Part shown: piece by piece, positions 38,354-46,760 of the stretch
How the letters are laid out: each line of letters begins with the position of its first letter
Position numbering within the stretch: position 1 is the stretch's first letter
Source: Hylemonella gracilis str. Niagara R
Lineage (GTDB): Bacteria > Pseudomonadota > Gammaproteobacteria > Burkholderiales > Burkholderiaceae_C
DNA: 64,000 nt
Direction: 5' to 3'
Assembly: GCF_000600295.1 (NCBI RefSeq)
Contig: NZ_JEMG01000001.1
Span: forward strand, 3,601,800 to 3,665,799
The notes under the pieces: generated by a model
What the model was told of the DNA's origin: nothing
Database searches by the model: none
What the model saw: only the letters and a program-made list of their open reading frames with translations
Translations under genes and position numbers: made by a program

Positions 38354-39205
38354 ATGCAGATTCAGCAAGCCATCAACACCGCTTGTTCTTCCCTGGGCCT
38401 GGAACGGCGGGATGCACAGCTGCTGCTGCTGCACGCCTTGGGCAAATCGCTGGTGGACCGTGCCTGGCTGATCGCGCACGACACCGACTCACTACCCGCC
38501 CAGACCGAGTTGCGCTACATCAATCTGGCCCGTCAACGGGCCGCCGGCACGCCCCTGCCCTACCTGACGGGCCACGTCGAATTCCACGGCATGCCCTTGC
38601 AGGTGGACGGACGGGTGCTGATCCCGCGGCCCGACACGGAGACCCTGGTGGACTGGGCGCTGGAATGTGTGCCGAGCCTTGGCGCGCCCACCGGGTCAGT
38701 TCCCCAGATCATCGACCTCGGCACGGGCAGCGGTGCCGTGGCCCTGGCCATCGCCCGTTTCCTCGTACGGACCGGGCAGGCAGGTGATGTCCATGCCCTG
38801 GACGTCAGCCCTGACGCGCTGGCGCTGGCCCAAGCCAATGCCGAACGCCTGAACCTGCCAGTTCAGTTCATGCTGGGTGCCTGGCTGACCGGCATCCCCG
38901 CACGCTACGACCTCATCGTCTCCAACCCGCCCTACATCGCCGAAGGCGACCCGCACCTGGATGCGTTGGGGCACGAGCCCCGGCTGGCCTTGACCTCCGG
39001 CCCCGATGGCCTGGACGCGATTCGCACCATCGTCGGGCAGGCGCCGGACCATCTGCGACCCGGCGGCTGGCTGCTGCTGGAACATGGCTGGGACCAAGCC
39101 ATGGCCGTGCGCGACATGCTTGCGCAGGTGGGTTTCACGCAGGTGCAGTCGCGCTGCGACCTGGCGGGCATCGAACGCTGCAGTGGTGGCCGCTGGCCAG
39201 TTTGA
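38354..39205 (+). CDS. prmC: Release factor glutamine methyltransferase
   Basis: Methylates the glutamine of the GGQ motif of RF1/RF2. The 283-aa SAM-dependent enzyme has an N-terminal helical substrate domain (MQIQQAINTACSSLGLERRDAQLLLLHAL), RPDTETLVDWAL, SAM motif IIDLGTGSGAVALAIAR and the catalytic NPPYIAEGDPHL (NPPY contacts the glutamine). RAAGTPLPYLTGHVEFHG is a PrmC hallmark. It starts at ATG 38354; 16 upstream in-frame codons are non-conserved. It is 96 bp after prfA, its substrate's gene. The C-terminus GIERCSGGRW is standard. Confidence 0.95.
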   Translation: MQIQQAINTACSSLGLERRDAQLLLLHALGKSLVDRAWLIAHDTDSLPAQTELRYINLARQRAAGTPLPYLTGHVEFHGMPLQVDGRVLIPRPDTETLVDWALECVPSLGAPTGSVPQIIDLGTGSGAVALAIARFLVRTGQAGDVHALDVSPDALALAQANAERLNLPVQFMLGAWLTGIPARYDLIVSNPPYIAEGDPHLDALGHEPRLALTSGPDGLDAIRTIVGQAPDHLRPGGWLLLEHGWDQAMAVRDMLAQVGFTQVQSRCDLAGIERCSGGRWPV

Positions 39206-39402
39206 AAGCCGAGTTCCGACACTCGCTGCGGAACACCCGGGGCAGGTCGCGCGGCGCGCCTGCACCACCTCGTGTGCAGCCCTCGTCGGTGCATCAACTG
39301 AGTCTGGTTTTCAATCCGAATCCGATTTCTTTAGACCTTGGTTTTGCATTGGGGCGATGCTGCATCAGAATCTCGCATCTCATACGCGCACGGAGGCTCC
39401 TC

Positions 39403-39900
39403 ATGCAGGGCAAACAACAAATCATCCACACCCTCAACGAGCTGCTCACAGGCGAATTAACGGCCGTGGATCAGTATCTTCAGCATGGCGAGATGTACGC
39501 CGACATGGGATTCCATCGTCTGGCCACCCAGGCGCTGCATGAATCCCAGCACGAGCGCCAACATGCCCGGGCGCTGATTCAGCGCATTCTGTTCCTCGAA
39601 GGCAAAGCCGATCTTTCCAAGCGTCACGCACTGAAGATCGGCAGCACCGTGCCGGAAATGCTCAAGGCCGACCTGGCCGTCGAATACAGCGTGACCGCCG
39701 AATTGAAGAAGGCGATCGCCATCGCCGAGCAGGCGCAGGATTACGTCACCCGTGAAATGCTCGTCGTCCAGCTCGACGACACCGAGATGGACCACGCCTA
39801 CTGGCTCGAAAAGCAGATTCGCCTCATCGACCTGGTCGGTCTGGCCAACTACCAGCAAAGCCAGATGGGTGAAGCGAACAGCGGCACCGCCGCGACCTGA
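39403..39900 (+). CDS. bfr: Bacterioferritin subunit with ferroxidase site but no heme methionine
   Basis: A 165-aa ferritin-fold iron-storage subunit. Ferroxidase ligands are kept: E18 ([11 protein letters not shown]), E51 and H54 (SQHERQHA), E94 (LAVEYSV) and the ExxH pair ([11 protein letters not shown]128/H131). The heme-binding methionine expected at position 52 is arginine here, so it should not coordinate inter-subunit heme alone. It starts at ATG 39403 with GGAGG upstream. The next gene, 11 bp away, encodes a subunit with the opposite pattern, so mixed 24-mers are likely. Bacterioferritins store iron and limit Fenton chemistry in the cytosol. Confidence 0.93.
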   Translation: MQGKQQIIHTLNELLTGELTAVDQYLQHGEMYADMGFHRLATQALHESQHERQHARALIQRILFLEGKADLSKRHALKIGSTVPEMLKADLAVEYSVTAELKKAIAIAEQAQDYVTREMLVVQLDDTEMDHAYWLEKQIRLIDLVGLANYQQSQMGEANSGTAAT

Positions 39901-39911
39901 AGGAGCCCGAC

Positions 39912-40391
39912 ATGCAAGGCAACAAGAAAATCATCGACGTTCTGAACAAGGTGCTCAAGAACGAGCTGACCGCGATCAACCAGTATTTCCTGCACGCACG
40001 CATGTTCCGCAACTGGGGACTGGAGAAACTCAACGACTACCAGTACAAGCAGTCCATCCGCGTGATGAAGGAAGCCGACGAATTGATCGAACGCATCCTG
40101 TTCCTGGAAGGGCTGCCCAATCTGCAGGACCTGGGCAAGCTGCAGATCGGCGAAAACCCCGTGGAATGCCTGCAGAGCGATCTGAAGTGCGAAACGGAAG
40201 TCCAGCGCCCGCAACTGGTGGCGGCCATCGCGCTGGCCGAGCAGTGCGAGGATTATGTGAGCCGCGACTTGCTCGAGGAATTGCTGGAGCACTGCGAGGA
40301 GGCCATCGACTGGCTGGAAACGCAGCAACGCCTGATCAGCGATGTCACCCTGCCCAACTATCTGCAGGCGCAGATGGACACGGGGTCTTAA
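39912..40391 (+). CDS. bfr: Bacterioferritin subunit with heme methionine but degenerate ferroxidase site
   Basis: A 159-aa bacterioferritin close to E. coli Bfr ([47 protein letters not shown]). Met52 (SIRVMKEAD), the heme ligand, is present. Of the six ferroxidase ligands only E18 and E94 remain: position 51 is Val, 54 is Glu, and the ExxH pair has become CEEA (Cys and Ala). It should therefore bind heme but oxidise iron poorly by itself. AGGAG lies just before ATG 39912. It is co-transcribed with the ferroxidase-competent subunit. Confidence 0.93.
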   Translation: MQGNKKIIDVLNKVLKNELTAINQYFLHARMFRNWGLEKLNDYQYKQSIRVMKEADELIERILFLEGLPNLQDLGKLQIGENPVECLQSDLKCETEVQRPQLVAAIALAEQCEDYVSRDLLEELLEHCEEAIDWLETQQRLISDVTLPNYLQAQMDTGS

Positions 40392-40473
40392 TCAAGGCCA
40401 TTCCAATTCCAAGAAGCGCTTTCGACCGTGCATGGCCATGGGGTCGGACTTGCCAAGTTCACCACCAAAAAAC

Positions 40474-40499
40474 AAGGGCCGCTGACGCGGCCCTTTTTT
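40474..40499. terminator. Bidirectional terminator between bfr pair and bfd
   Basis: AAGGGCCGC-TGAC-GCGGCCCTT is a perfect 9-bp stem followed by T-rich sequence on both strands (TTTTTT on plus, TTGTTTTTT on minus). It lies between the convergent second bfr and bfd genes. Confidence 0.9.
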
Positions 40500-40519
40500 G
40501 CGCTGGTAATGCGACGAGT

Positions 40520-40756
40520 TCAGGCGGTGGCCATCCAGGTCACCGATTGCGAACCCGGCATCTGCAAGGTCTGGCTCAGATGCGCCAGCTTGTGGCTGGG
40601 ACGGCATTCGGACCACAGCGCGCGGGCGCAATCCTCGCATTTGCCGCATTGCGTGGCCACGCCCAGCTCCAACTGGATGTCGTCGAACTCGGCCCCGGAT
40701 CGCGCCGCATGGGCGATCGTGTGGTCGGAGACGCGGTGGCAAACACAGACAATCAT
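40520..40756 (-). CDS. bfd: Bacterioferritin-associated ferredoxin
   Basis: A 78-aa [2Fe-2S] protein that donates electrons to bacterioferritin to release stored iron. It begins [21 protein letters not shown] and contains [15 protein letters not shown], giving the C-x-C and C-x2-C cysteine set of Bfd. The extra ~20 C-terminal residues are variable. It starts at ATG 40756. It is convergent with the bfr pair and has an AT-rich control region with a candidate Fur box, consistent with induction in iron starvation, when stored iron must be mobilised. Confidence 0.92.
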   Translation of the reverse strand: MIVCVCHRVSDHTIAHAARSGAEFDDIQLELGVATQCGKCEDCARALWSECRPSHKLAHLSQTLQMPGSQSVTWMATA

Positions 40757-40811
40757 GGCATCCAGGTCCTAGGGAACGGCACGGGCTGTAGACGCGGGGA
40801 TCATACCCTAC

Positions 40812-40830
40812 ACAAATGATAATGGTTTGT
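40812..40830. promoter_or_regulatory. Candidate Fur box at bfd
   Basis: ACAAATGATAATGGTTTGT matches 11 of 19 positions of the Fur consensus and has the intact AATGATAAT core. It overlaps or abuts the proposed -10 of bfd, so Fe-Fur would repress. Confidence 0.55.
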
Positions 40831-40855
40831 AATAGCACCACAAACCCTGTGTCAA
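40829..40855 (-). promoter_or_regulatory. Candidate bfd promoter
   Basis: On the minus strand a perfect TTGACA (40855-40850) is followed, after a short 15-bp spacer, by TATTAC (40834-40829), ~73 bp before the bfd start codon. The spacer is shorter than optimal, so the -10 could instead be the nearby TATGAT. Confidence 0.45.
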
Positions 40856-40926
40856 GTAGATCAGCCCAGCCCATGGCCCGGGTCAAAACCAGGCACCCTG
40901 CTGGGAACAGGGCCGGAACTTCAGGC

Positions 40927-40953
40927 TTAGCACTCAATCAAAGAGAGTGCTAA
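40927..40953. promoter_or_regulatory. CIRCE operator (HrcA binding site) upstream of rpoH
   Basis: TTAGCACTC-N9-GAGTGCTAA matches the CIRCE consensus at all 18 arm positions. It lies 35 bp before the rpoH start codon and overlaps TAATAT (40951-40956), a possible -10. HrcA would repress rpoH until heat or misfolded protein titrates GroEL. Confidence 0.93.
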
Positions 40954-40988
40954 TATCTTGCAGAACTGCTCTTGAAAGGAGTGCTGGA

Positions 40989-41966
40989 ATGACCGCCATG
41001 ACCGCTGTATCCACATCCTCGGCCCCCTCTGCGGCACTGGCCGTCGCCAATCCCTGGGCGTTGGTGCCGCCGCTGGGCAATCTGGACGCCTACATCACGG
41101 CGGTCAACCGCATGCCCATGCTGACCGCCGAGGAAGAGCAGGAATTCGCCCGCAAGTTCCGCGACCACAACGACCTCGACGCGGCGGGCAAGCTGGTGCT
41201 GTCCCACCTGCGGCTGGTGGTCGCCACGGCACGTCAGTACCTCGGTTACGGCCTGCCGCACGGCGACCTGATCCAGGAAGGCAATGTGGGCCTGATGAAG
41301 GCTGTCAAGCGCTTCGACCCCGACCAGGGCGTGCGCCTGGTCAGCTACGCGCTGCACTGGATCAAGGCCGAGATCCACGAATACATCCTGAAGAATTGGC
41401 GCATGGTCAAGGTGGCGACCACCAAGGCCCAGCGCAAGCTTTTCTTCAACCTGCGCTCCAAGAAGCAGGGCTACAAAGCTGCCAGCGCAGCCGACGCCGC
41501 CCTGACGGAGGGTTTCGAGTCGGCCACCCACCGCGAAACGCTGAGCGAGCACGAGATCGACCAGATGGCGCGCGAACTTAACGTCAAGCGCGAGGAAGTC
41601 ATCGAGATGGAGACCCGTCTGTCCGGTGGCGACGTGATGCTGGACCCGGGTCCGGGCGAAGACGGCGAAGACAGCTTCGGCCCGATCGCCTACCTGGCCG
41701 ATGCCGGCCATGAGCCGACGGCCATGATCGAGGCACGTCAGCGTGACCGCCTGGCCACCGATGGTATCGCCACGGCCCTGGCAACGCTGGACGCGCGCAG
41801 CCGCCGCATCGTGGAAGAGCGCTGGCTCAAGGTCAACGACGACAGCTCGGGCGGCATGACCTTGCACGAACTGGCAGCCGAGTACGGCGTGAGCGCCGAA
41901 CGCATCCGCCAGATCGAGGTCGCGGCCATGAAGAAGATGAAAACGGCGCTGGCTGAATACGCCTGA
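40989..41966 (+). CDS. rpoH: RNA polymerase heat-shock sigma factor (sigma-32)
   Basis: Directs transcription of chaperone and protease genes. The 325-aa protein has region 1.2/2 (NRMPMLTAEEEQEFARKF, LSHLRLVVATARQYLGYGLPHGDLIQEGNVGLMKAVKRFDP), the RpoH box TTKAQRKLFFNLR that marks sigma-32, and region 4 (LHELAAEYGVSAERIRQIEVAAMKKMK). ATG 40989 has AAAGGAG 6 bases upstream; an earlier in-frame start within the CIRCE arm was rejected. A 20-residue Ala/Ser-rich N-terminus precedes the conserved part. The CIRCE operator places it under HrcA control; a hairpin terminator follows. Confidence 0.96.
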   Translation: MTAMTAVSTSSAPSAALAVANPWALVPPLGNLDAYITAVNRMPMLTAEEEQEFARKFRDHNDLDAAGKLVLSHLRLVVATARQYLGYGLPHGDLIQEGNVGLMKAVKRFDPDQGVRLVSYALHWIKAEIHEYILKNWRMVKVATTKAQRKLFFNLRSKKQGYKAASAADAALTEGFESATHRETLSEHEIDQMARELNVKREEVIEMETRLSGGDVMLDPGPGEDGEDSFGPIAYLADAGHEPTAMIEARQRDRLATDGIATALATLDARSRRIVEERWLKVNDDSSGGMTLHELAAEYGVSAERIRQIEVAAMKKMKTALAEYA

Positions 41967-42034
41967 GCCTGGGAGGAAGGCCCGCAGGCCCCGACTTCAA
42001 TCACGCTGCCTGTCCGTCCCCTGCCCTTCCCCTC

Positions 42035-42067
42035 AAAAGGCCCTGGACCCGCGTCCCGGGCCTTTTT
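42035..42067 (+). terminator. Terminator downstream of rpoH
   Basis: AAAAGGCCC and GGGCCTTTTT pair around an inner GGAC/GTCC stem with one T/C mismatch, then T5. It lies 68 bp after rpoH; the rest of the region up to 42199 shows nothing coding. Confidence 0.85.
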
Positions 42068-42199
42068 CATGCCCATGGCTTTTTCCGGGGGGCCTGCAGT
42101 CACGGCGAGCGCGTTGGCTTGGGGAGCCCGCTGATTGGGATGTGCGCGGGACATCGTATGAGGCGTTGTCCATAGGCCACAGCGCCTGCTGCCACTTTC

Positions 42200-42793
42200 T
42201 TACTGAAGCAACTGCCGAATATCCGCCGTCAGCGACTCCACGCTGCTGCCGTAGCGCGCATACAGACGCAGGCGCCCCTGCGGGTCGTAGAGGTACAGGC
42301 CCGCCGAATGGTCCATGGTGTAGCTGCCCGGGGTCTTGCCTTCGACCTTCTTGTAATAGACCTTGTAGTCCTTGGCCAGGGCGGTCAGTTGCTCGGAGCT
42401 GCCGGCGTACAAGGCGACAAAGCTGGGATCGAAAGCCGCCATGTAGCTCTTCATGATGGCGGGCGTGTCGCGCTCGGGGTCCACCGTGACAAAGAGCACC
42501 TGCAGCTTGTCCCCATCTCCACGGCCATCGGCATTCAGGGCCTGCTTGACGGCGACCATTTCACTCATGGTCGTCGGACAGACGTCCGGGCATTGCGTGT
42601 AGCCGAAGAACATCGCGACCACCTTGCCCTTGAAATCGGCCAGGGTGCGCGGCTGGCCGTCATGGTCGGTCAGGGTGAAGCCCTTGGCGTAGTCCGCGCC
42701 GGTGACATCGATGGCGTTGAACGCGGCCTGCTTGCCTTCCGAGCAAGCGCCAAGGATCAGGACAGCGCCCAGCGCGCACAGCAGTTTTTTCAT
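42200..42793 (-). CDS. SCO1/SenC copper chaperone lipoprotein for cytochrome oxidase
   Basis: A 197-aa thioredoxin-fold protein that delivers copper to the CuA site of cytochrome oxidase subunit II. The signal ends in a lipobox (ILGAC, Cys ~16), so it is membrane-anchored in the periplasm. The copper ligands are visible: CPDVC in FGYTQCPDVCPTTMSEM, and the histidine in YTMDHSAGLYLYDP. It is the last gene of the oxidase assembly string, 9 bp after ctaB. AEK-rich strands (VVAMFFGYTQ, VLFVTVDPERDTP) are standard for SCO1/PrrC. Confidence 0.94.
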   Translation of the reverse strand: MKKLLCALGAVLILGACSEGKQAAFNAIDVTGADYAKGFTLTDHDGQPRTLADFKGKVVAMFFGYTQCPDVCPTTMSEMVAVKQALNADGRGDGDKLQVLFVTVDPERDTPAIMKSYMAAFDPSFVALYAGSSEQLTALAKDYKVYYKKVEGKTPGSYTMDHSAGLYLYDPQGRLRLYARYGSSVESLTADIRQLLQ

Positions 42794-42801
42794 GGTCTAT
42801 C

Positions 42802-43701
42802 TCACAACAGGTAGTGGTCGAGCAGCAGCGCGGCGAACAAGGTGCTCAGGTGGATCAGTGAAAAACGGAAGGTCCTGCGGGCCAAGGCATCCGAGTAGTG
42901 GCGCCACAGCTTGAAGGCATAAAGGAAAAAGCCCAGACTGAGCACAAAGGCCGCGGCCAGGTACAGCCAGGAGCTCATGCCGAAGATGAAAGGCATCAGG
43001 GAGGCGGCGAAGAGGACCAGGGTGTAGAGCAAGATCTGCAGGCGCGTGAATTCATTGCCATGCGTCACGGGCAGCATGGGCAGACCGGACTGGCGATAGT
43101 CTTCCACGCGGTACAGGGCCAGTGCCCAGAAATGTGGCGGTGTCCAGAGAAAGATGATCAGGAAAAGAATCAAGGCCTCGGGGCCGACCTGCCCGGTCAT
43201 CGCGGCCCAGCCGAGCACTGGCGGCATGGCGCCGGATGCGCCGCCGATCACGATGTTCTGCGGCGTCAGCGGCTTGAGGATCACGGTGTAGACCACCGCG
43301 TAACCCACGAAGGTGGCGAAGGTCAGCCACATGGTCAGCGGATTGACCCAGACGTACAGCACGACCGACCCCATCAGGCACAGCAGCACAGAGAACAACA
43401 GGGTCTGCCCATCGGCCAACTGACCCTTGGCCGTGGGGCGCCAGGCCGTGCGTTTCATCTTGGCATCGATGCCTTTTTCGACCAGGCAGTTGAAGGCTGC
43501 GGCGGCCCCCGCAACCAGCCAGATGCCGACACAGGCCAGGGCCATCAAACGCAACTCGGCGATACCGGGCAAACCGGGCACGGCCAGCACCATGCCGATC
43601 AAGGCGCAAAAGACGATCAGCTGCACGACCCGGGGTTTGGTCAGGGCGTAGAACTGGCGTAAGACGGAAGGTGACATCGGCGTCGCCACGGAGGTACTCA
43701 T
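42802..43701 (-). CDS. ctaB: Protoheme IX farnesyltransferase (heme O synthase)
   Basis: Attaches a farnesyl group to heme b to make heme O, the precursor of heme A. The 299-aa UbiA-family enzyme has nine predicted helices, starting [21 protein letters not shown]. The prenyl-diphosphate motif is [15 protein letters not shown], with Glu in place of the first Asp seen in E. coli CyoE, and [18 protein letters not shown] is the second conserved loop. The start ATG 43701 overlaps the ctaA stop by 4 bp; the product of CtaB is the substrate of CtaA. Confidence 0.96.
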   Translation of the reverse strand: MSTSVATPMSPSVLRQFYALTKPRVVQLIVFCALIGMVLAVPGLPGIAELRLMALACVGIWLVAGAAAAFNCLVEKGIDAKMKRTAWRPTAKGQLADGQTLLFSVLLCLMGSVVLYVWVNPLTMWLTFATFVGYAVVYTVILKPLTPQNIVIGGASGAMPPVLGWAAMTGQVGPEALILFLIIFLWTPPHFWALALYRVEDYRQSGLPMLPVTHGNEFTRLQILLYTLVLFAASLMPFIFGMSSWLYLAAAFVLSLGFFLYAFKLWRHYSDALARRTFRFSLIHLSTLFAALLLDHYLL

Positions 43702-44930
43702 GCAAACTCCTTTGTGCGCTTTACAGGGGTGGGCATGGAGGCGCAGGCCAGGCCCCACACCAGCAGCACCAGCAGGGCCGCCGCGCCCCCTGTGTGCAGC
43801 AAGGCCGCCAGCAAGGGCCAGCCCAACACCACGTTGGACAGGCCACTCAGAAACTGCAGCAGCAGCAAGGCCGCCAGGGCATGACCCGTGCGCCGCCAGG
43901 CGGGCAAGGCCAGCAGGCGCCAGGCCAGCCAGGCCAGCACGGCGATCACGCCATAGGCGGCCAGACGGTGGGTGTAATGGATGGCCGTCAAGGCAGGGAA
44001 GGTGATGTGCTCACCCGTAGCCGTGAGGCCCAGCGCACGCCACAGCTCGAAACCTTGCGCGAAATCCATGTCCGGCCACAAGCTGCCCTGACACAGTGGG
44101 AATTCCGTGCAGGCCAACACCGCGTAGTTGGTGCTAACCCAACCCCCGAGAGCAATCTGCAGCACCAGCACGACCAGACCCAGTACCAGCCACCGGTGCA
44201 AGCCCCGCGGCAGGGCGGCCGCCTTGGCGCGCAGCACGCCATCGTCATGCCATTGCGCGTAGCGCACCGCCTGCCAACTCAACAAGCCCAGCAACAACAG
44301 GGCGCCCAGCAGATGCATGGTCACGATGGCGGGAAACAACTTCATCGTCACTGTGAGCGCGCCAAACGCGCCTTGGACGCAGACCCACACCAGGGTCAGG
44401 CTGGCCCACCCAGGATGCAACGGTGCGGCCAATCGCCCCTCCGCCCCGCCCAGCGCCTGGCCATTGTGATGACCAGAGGCACGACGCCCGCGCAGGTACA
44501 CCCACCAGGTGGCCACGGCCAGCACCAAGATGAGCACGCCCACGCCGGTGGCAAGGTAGCGGTGGATCATCTCGACCCAGGCCTTGCCGTGCGTGACCGG
44601 TCCGGTGGGCAACACCTCCTGGGCCGCACTGATCTGGGCACGCGCGCCGATGGGGCTGGCCTCGCCGTAACAGCCCGGCCAGTCCGGGCAGCCCAGACCC
44701 GAATCGGAAAGACGGGTGAAAGCGCCAAACAAGGTGAGATCGAAGGTCAGGAACAAGGTCAACAGTGTCAGCGCCTGCAGCCGGTGCAAGGCGCCGTCCT
44801 GCCCGACGCGCGGCTTGCGCAGCCAGATCCAGACCAGTGGCAGGGCGGCAATCAGCAGGCCCAGGCCCATGAGCTCCAGGACCGGACCCCAGTCGTAGAG
44901 GGCGCTGTGGGCAAAAACGTCTTGGTTCAT
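43698..44930 (-). CDS. ctaA: Heme A synthase (COX15/CtaA)
   Basis: Oxidises the C8 methyl of heme O to a formyl group, giving heme A. The 410-aa protein has eight predicted helices. Heme-ligand histidines appear in [17 protein letters not shown] and [13 protein letters not shown], with [16 protein letters not shown] and ESxF-like loops typical of the proteobacterial class. It starts at ATG 44930 ([15 protein letters not shown]). Its stop overlaps ctaB by ATGA, so the two heme-modifying enzymes are translationally coupled. Confidence 0.95.
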   Translation of the reverse strand: MNQDVFAHSALYDWGPVLELMGLGLLIAALPLVWIWLRKPRVGQDGALHRLQALTLLTLFLTFDLTLFGAFTRLSDSGLGCPDWPGCYGEASPIGARAQISAAQEVLPTGPVTHGKAWVEMIHRYLATGVGVLILVLAVATWWVYLRGRRASGHHNGQALGGAEGRLAAPLHPGWASLTLVWVCVQGAFGALTVTMKLFPAIVTMHLLGALLLLGLLSWQAVRYAQWHDDGVLRAKAAALPRGLHRWLVLGLVVLVLQIALGGWVSTNYAVLACTEFPLCQGSLWPDMDFAQGFELWRALGLTATGEHITFPALTAIHYTHRLAAYGVIAVLAWLAWRLLALPAWRRTGHALAALLLLQFLSGLSNVVLGWPLLAALLHTGGAAALLVLLVWGLACASMPTPVKRTKEFA

Positions 44931-44943
44931 CGCGGACAGACCC

Positions 44944-45663
44944 TCAGTGCCCCAGGGGCTCTCGCCCTTCCTTGTCCCAGGACGAGGATGCACGCAACAG
45001 TCGCTCCAGGTCACGCTTGGCCTTGGGCGCGGTGTCGATCGTCATCGGCGCGGGGAAACGCATCATCCAGTTGCCCATCGGGTCGACCACGTAAAGATGC
45101 GCTTCCAGGGGCTGGCCCGCTGAGGGCGACAACCACGCGGACAGCACCTCCGGTGCCACACGCAGCACCGTGGCCTGCTTCACACCCATCAAGGTCTCGG
45201 ACACGGGCTGGACATCGTTGACCAGCCACACCCAGTCGATGCGGTCCTTCTCGCGCCCCATGCCCTCGCGCAACTGGCGCTGGAAGTACAGCCTCTGCTG
45301 GCAAGCCTCGTCACAGGCACCCCCCCCCACGCTCAGCAGCAGCCATTGCCCCTTGAGGCTGTCCAGCGGCACCGGTCGTCCCACCAAATCCAAGGCTTGC
45401 ACCGCGGGCAGCGTGCGCTGCGGATCGATCAACTCACCGAAATTGCGGCGCCCCTCGGGCCGGATCACGTAATAAGTGAAATAGGAGGCCACCACGGGGG
45501 CGGCACACACCAGCAGCACCATCAGCATCTTCCAGCGGCCCACCCGCGTACGGCGCGCAGCCTGCTCGGTCTCGGCCAGAGCCGGGCCGGGTTCAGGCAA
45601 GCCATGCACGGTCAGGCCCAGCACCTGGTCACGGTCCAGGTCGCCAGGGTCAGCGCCCGACAT
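44944..45663 (-). CDS. SCO/thioredoxin-like membrane protein of the oxidase cluster
   Basis: A 239-aa protein without an assigned name. It has a cytoplasmic N-terminus (DLDRDQVLGLTVHGLPEP), one transmembrane helix (MLMVLLVCAAPVVASYFTYYVI) and a periplasmic thioredoxin-like domain: LKGQWLLLSVGGGACDEACQQRLYFQRQL, where CDEAC is a CxxxC copper- or redox-type motif like that of SCO proteins, then AHLYVVDPMGNWMMRFP. Similar proteins occur between surf1 and ctaA in Burkholderiales. ATG 45663 follows the surf1 stop by 4 bp; an ATG at 45729 would overlap surf1 by 62 bp. A role in CuA or CuB loading is inference. Confidence 0.8.
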   Translation of the reverse strand: MSGADPGDLDRDQVLGLTVHGLPEPGPALAETEQAARRTRVGRWKMLMVLLVCAAPVVASYFTYYVIRPEGRRNFGELIDPQRTLPAVQALDLVGRPVPLDSLKGQWLLLSVGGGACDEACQQRLYFQRQLREGMGREKDRIDWVWLVNDVQPVSETLMGVKQATVLRVAPEVLSAWLSPSAGQPLEAHLYVVDPMGNWMMRFPAPMTIDTAPKAKRDLERLLRASSSWDKEGREPLGH

Positions 45664-45667
45664 CGGC

Positions 45668-46429
45668 TTAGCCTCGGCCACCGGGTCGGAGGCGGGGGAA
45701 GAAGTGGGGGAGGATTTGGAACCAGGCATAAAGAAAAACCATCAAGGCGCAAAGGCCGTACCACTGAAACGCATAGCCGTAGTGCCGGTCCACGCCGCTG
45801 TCGGGCTGTGGCCAATCACGCTGCAGGCCGTCTTCCTGCACACGCATGTCGGGCGTCGTATTGCTTTGCTGCACGGACAGCCCCGCCAGCGGCAGACCGG
45901 TTTCCGCGCGGAAAGCGTCCAAATCCAAATTCTGCCGGATTGCGCCGCGCTCGGTCGCACCCAGCTCATAAAGCCGTGCGGGCGGGGGCGACAAGATGCC
46001 GCGCACCTCCACCGGGCCGGTGGGCGTCTGGAGCGCGGGCAGACGGGTTCGATCTTCGAAACTGCGCGGTGCCCAGCCGCGCTGCACCAGCAGCACCCCG
46101 CCCCCCTCCAGGTGCAAGGGCGTCACCACGTAGAAGCCCGGACGGCCTTGCATCTGGCGGTTGTCCAGCCAGACCGTGTGCTCGCTGAGCCAGACACCAC
46201 GAGCCAGCACCCGGCGATGCAACAAGGCCGGAGAGGCCTCGAGCGCGGTGACGATGGCCTTGTCGGCGCCTGCCGCGTCGAGCCAGGGTTCGAGGGCCCG
46301 TGCGTCTATGGCAGCCTGCAGGGTCTCTTTCTGAGCGGCGCGACTGAGTTGCCAGCGCCCGAGGGACGCCGTCACCGCCACACCCAACACGGTCGCGGCC
46401 GTCACCCACCAGAAGCGGGCGCCCAGCAT
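45668..46429 (-). CDS. SURF1 family cytochrome oxidase assembly protein
   Basis: A 253-aa inner-membrane protein that helps insert heme A into subunit I. It has the two flanking helices typical of SURF1: residues ~4-20 (FWWVTAATVLGVAVTASLG, followed by RWQLSRAAQKE) and the C-terminal YGYAFQWYGLCALMVFLYAWF. Between them lies the periplasmic domain with VWLDNRQMQGRPGFYVVTPL and VLVQRGWAPRSF, the family's conserved blocks. It starts at ATG 46429; a GTG at 46447 would add six residues. It is divergent from the small DUF2909 gene. Confidence 0.92.
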   Translation of the reverse strand: MLGARFWWVTAATVLGVAVTASLGRWQLSRAAQKETLQAAIDARALEPWLDAAGADKAIVTALEASPALLHRRVLARGVWLSEHTVWLDNRQMQGRPGFYVVTPLHLEGGGVLLVQRGWAPRSFEDRTRLPALQTPTGPVEVRGILSPPPARLYELGATERGAIRQNLDLDAFRAETGLPLAGLSVQQSNTTPDMRVQEDGLQRDWPQPDSGVDRHYGYAFQWYGLCALMVFLYAWFQILPHFFPRLRPGGRG

Positions 46430-46462
46430 TGCACGGGGCGGCCTCACGCGATAATCCCTGTC

Positions 46463-46684
46463 ATGAAATACATCGTCGCGCTGGCCTTTCTGGCCATCCT
46501 CGCCAGCCTGGGTTCGGCCCTGTTCTTCATGATGAAGGACGGCCGCAACGGGCAACCCAAGACCGGCCGCATGGCCCGGGCCCTGGGGTTTCGCGTGGGG
46601 TTTTCCATCCTGATCTTCCTCTGCATCCTGCTGGCCTGGAAATTGGGTTACATCCAGCCCACCGGCATCGGCGCCGGGCAATAA
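46463..46684 (+). CDS. DUF2909 twin-transmembrane small protein
   Basis: A 73-aa protein with two hydrophobic helices: YIVALAFLAILASLGSALFFMM and VGFSILIFLCILLAWKLGYIQP, joined by DGRNGQPKTGRMARALGFR, a DUF2909 signature. It is the only plus-strand gene within the oxidase block and lies between surf1 and ctaE, the usual position in betaproteobacteria. A part in oxidase assembly or stability is suspected from context only. Confidence 0.88.
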   Translation: MKYIVALAFLAILASLGSALFFMMKDGRNGQPKTGRMARALGFRVGFSILIFLCILLAWKLGYIQPTGIGAGQ

Positions 46685-46713
46685 GGCTGCGCAAGGGCGC
46701 CACCGGAAAGACA

Positions 46714-46742
46714 AAAGCCGCTGATGGACATTCAGCGGCTTT
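46714..46742 (-). terminator. Terminator between DUF2909 and ctaE
   Basis: AAAGCCGCTGA-N7-TCAGCGGCTTT is a perfect 11-bp stem; on the minus strand it is followed by TTGTCTTT and lies 19 bp after the ctaE stop. It may act in both directions. Confidence 0.75.
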
Positions 46743-46760
46743 GGTCGTGAGCAGCCTAAA

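Noticed and set aside
39209-39265. GC-rich inverted repeats between prmC and bfr
   Set aside because: They lack a following T tract and occur at a frequency expected for this GC content.
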